Shown: positions 5,605 through 5,808 of the stretch, piece after piece
Layout: each line of letters begins with the position of its first letter
Numbering within the stretch: position 1 is the first letter of the stretch
Source: Bacilli bacterium
GTDB lineage: Bacteria; Bacillota_I; Bacilli_A; RFN20; CAG-826
NCBI GenBank assembly: GCA_024693415.1
Contig: JAILKX010000073.1
Location: 1 to 5,808 of the forward strand
DNA length: 5,808 nucleotides
Direction: 5' to 3'
Program-made: the position numbers and the translations under genes
Notes under the pieces: model-generated
Databases searched by the model: none
What the model saw: the letters and a program-made list of their open reading frames with translations, nothing else
Told to the model about the DNA's origin: nothing

Positions 5605-5808
5605 CACGGAATTCTTTTCATTGCGGCCATAGTTTGTCCGCCGTCAGGGCGGGCACCCCGCAGAATGCTCCCGCTCATCTCGGGCGCCGCCCAAGGGCCC
5701 AGAAAGCCGTTCTAAGAGCGATTTGGCCTCGAAGGGAGCATTCTGCGGGGTGCCCGCCCTGACGGCGGACAAACTATGGCCGCAATGAAAAGAATTCCGT
5801 GGGGGACA
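5598..5808. repeat. Perfect 75-base inverted repeat with 61-base centre, reaching the window edge
   Basis: The left arm 5598-5672 (TGTCCCCCACGG to ATGCTCCC) is the exact reverse complement of the right arm 5734-5808; I checked every position and found no mismatch. Pairing stops at G5673/A5733, leaving the centre 5673-5733. That centre is GC-rich and holds GGGCGCCGCCC and GGGCCC but no convincing gene. Each arm also has short internal stems, such as CCGCC (5638-5642) with GGCGG (5648-5652). The right arm ends on the last base, so the true repeat may be longer. Possible readings are a MITE-like non-autonomous element of 211 bases or more, insertion-sequence ends, or a fold-back artefact at a contig end. 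No coding function is seen on either strand from 5526 to 5808. Confidence 0.9.

Noticed and set aside
5133..5678. 181-aa open frame on the minus strand
   Set aside because: It crosses the inverted repeat, both back-to-back terminators and the end of the last gene; nothing in it resembles a protein family.

Overview
The window holds four exported-protein genes, all on the + strand, followed by about 280 bases of non-coding, strongly structured sequence. Three full genes encode lipoproteins (signal peptide ending in a lipobox Cys). The fourth, cut by the left edge, encodes a BspA-like leucine-rich-repeat surface protein. The host is probably a moderately GC-rich, uncultured Bacillota or Mycoplasmatota-type gut bacterium. 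The reasons are an AAAGGAGA ribosome-binding site, compact sigma70-type promoters, hairpin plus T-run terminators, serine-rich linkers and an abundance of small lipoproteins. UGA is a stop here and Trp is UGG, so this is not a UGA=Trp mycoplasma. The taxonomic guess is inference only.

Layout: 1-576 is the C-terminal 191 residues of the LRR protein, closed by a strong terminator (583-621). 751-3693 is a 980-residue lipoprotein with a beta-rich N-terminal half, an eight-serine linker and a C-terminal half of degenerate InlB/Listeria-Bacteroides-type repeats. 3849-4607 and 4746-5495 are two small lipoproteins (252 and 249 aa) that look like diverged tandem paralogues, possibly LolA/LppX-like in fold. 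The 3849 gene has a near-consensus promoter, a strong ribosome-binding site and strongly C-ending codon use. The 4746 gene has its own promoter with a perfect TATAAT, preceded by repeated ATTGCC motifs, and no visible Shine-Dalgarno. A terminator separates the two, and another starts at the stop codon of the last gene.

From 5534 to the right edge nothing appears to be coding. It contains a nested hairpin region (5534-5604) and a perfect inverted repeat with 75-base arms around a 61-base centre (5598-5808) that runs to the last base of the window. It may be a non-autonomous mobile element, the end of an insertion sequence, or a fold-back assembly artefact. It is the most unusual structure here.

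The genes look like independently transcribed units for surface display rather than one pathway. No enzyme, transporter or defence protein is recognisable.
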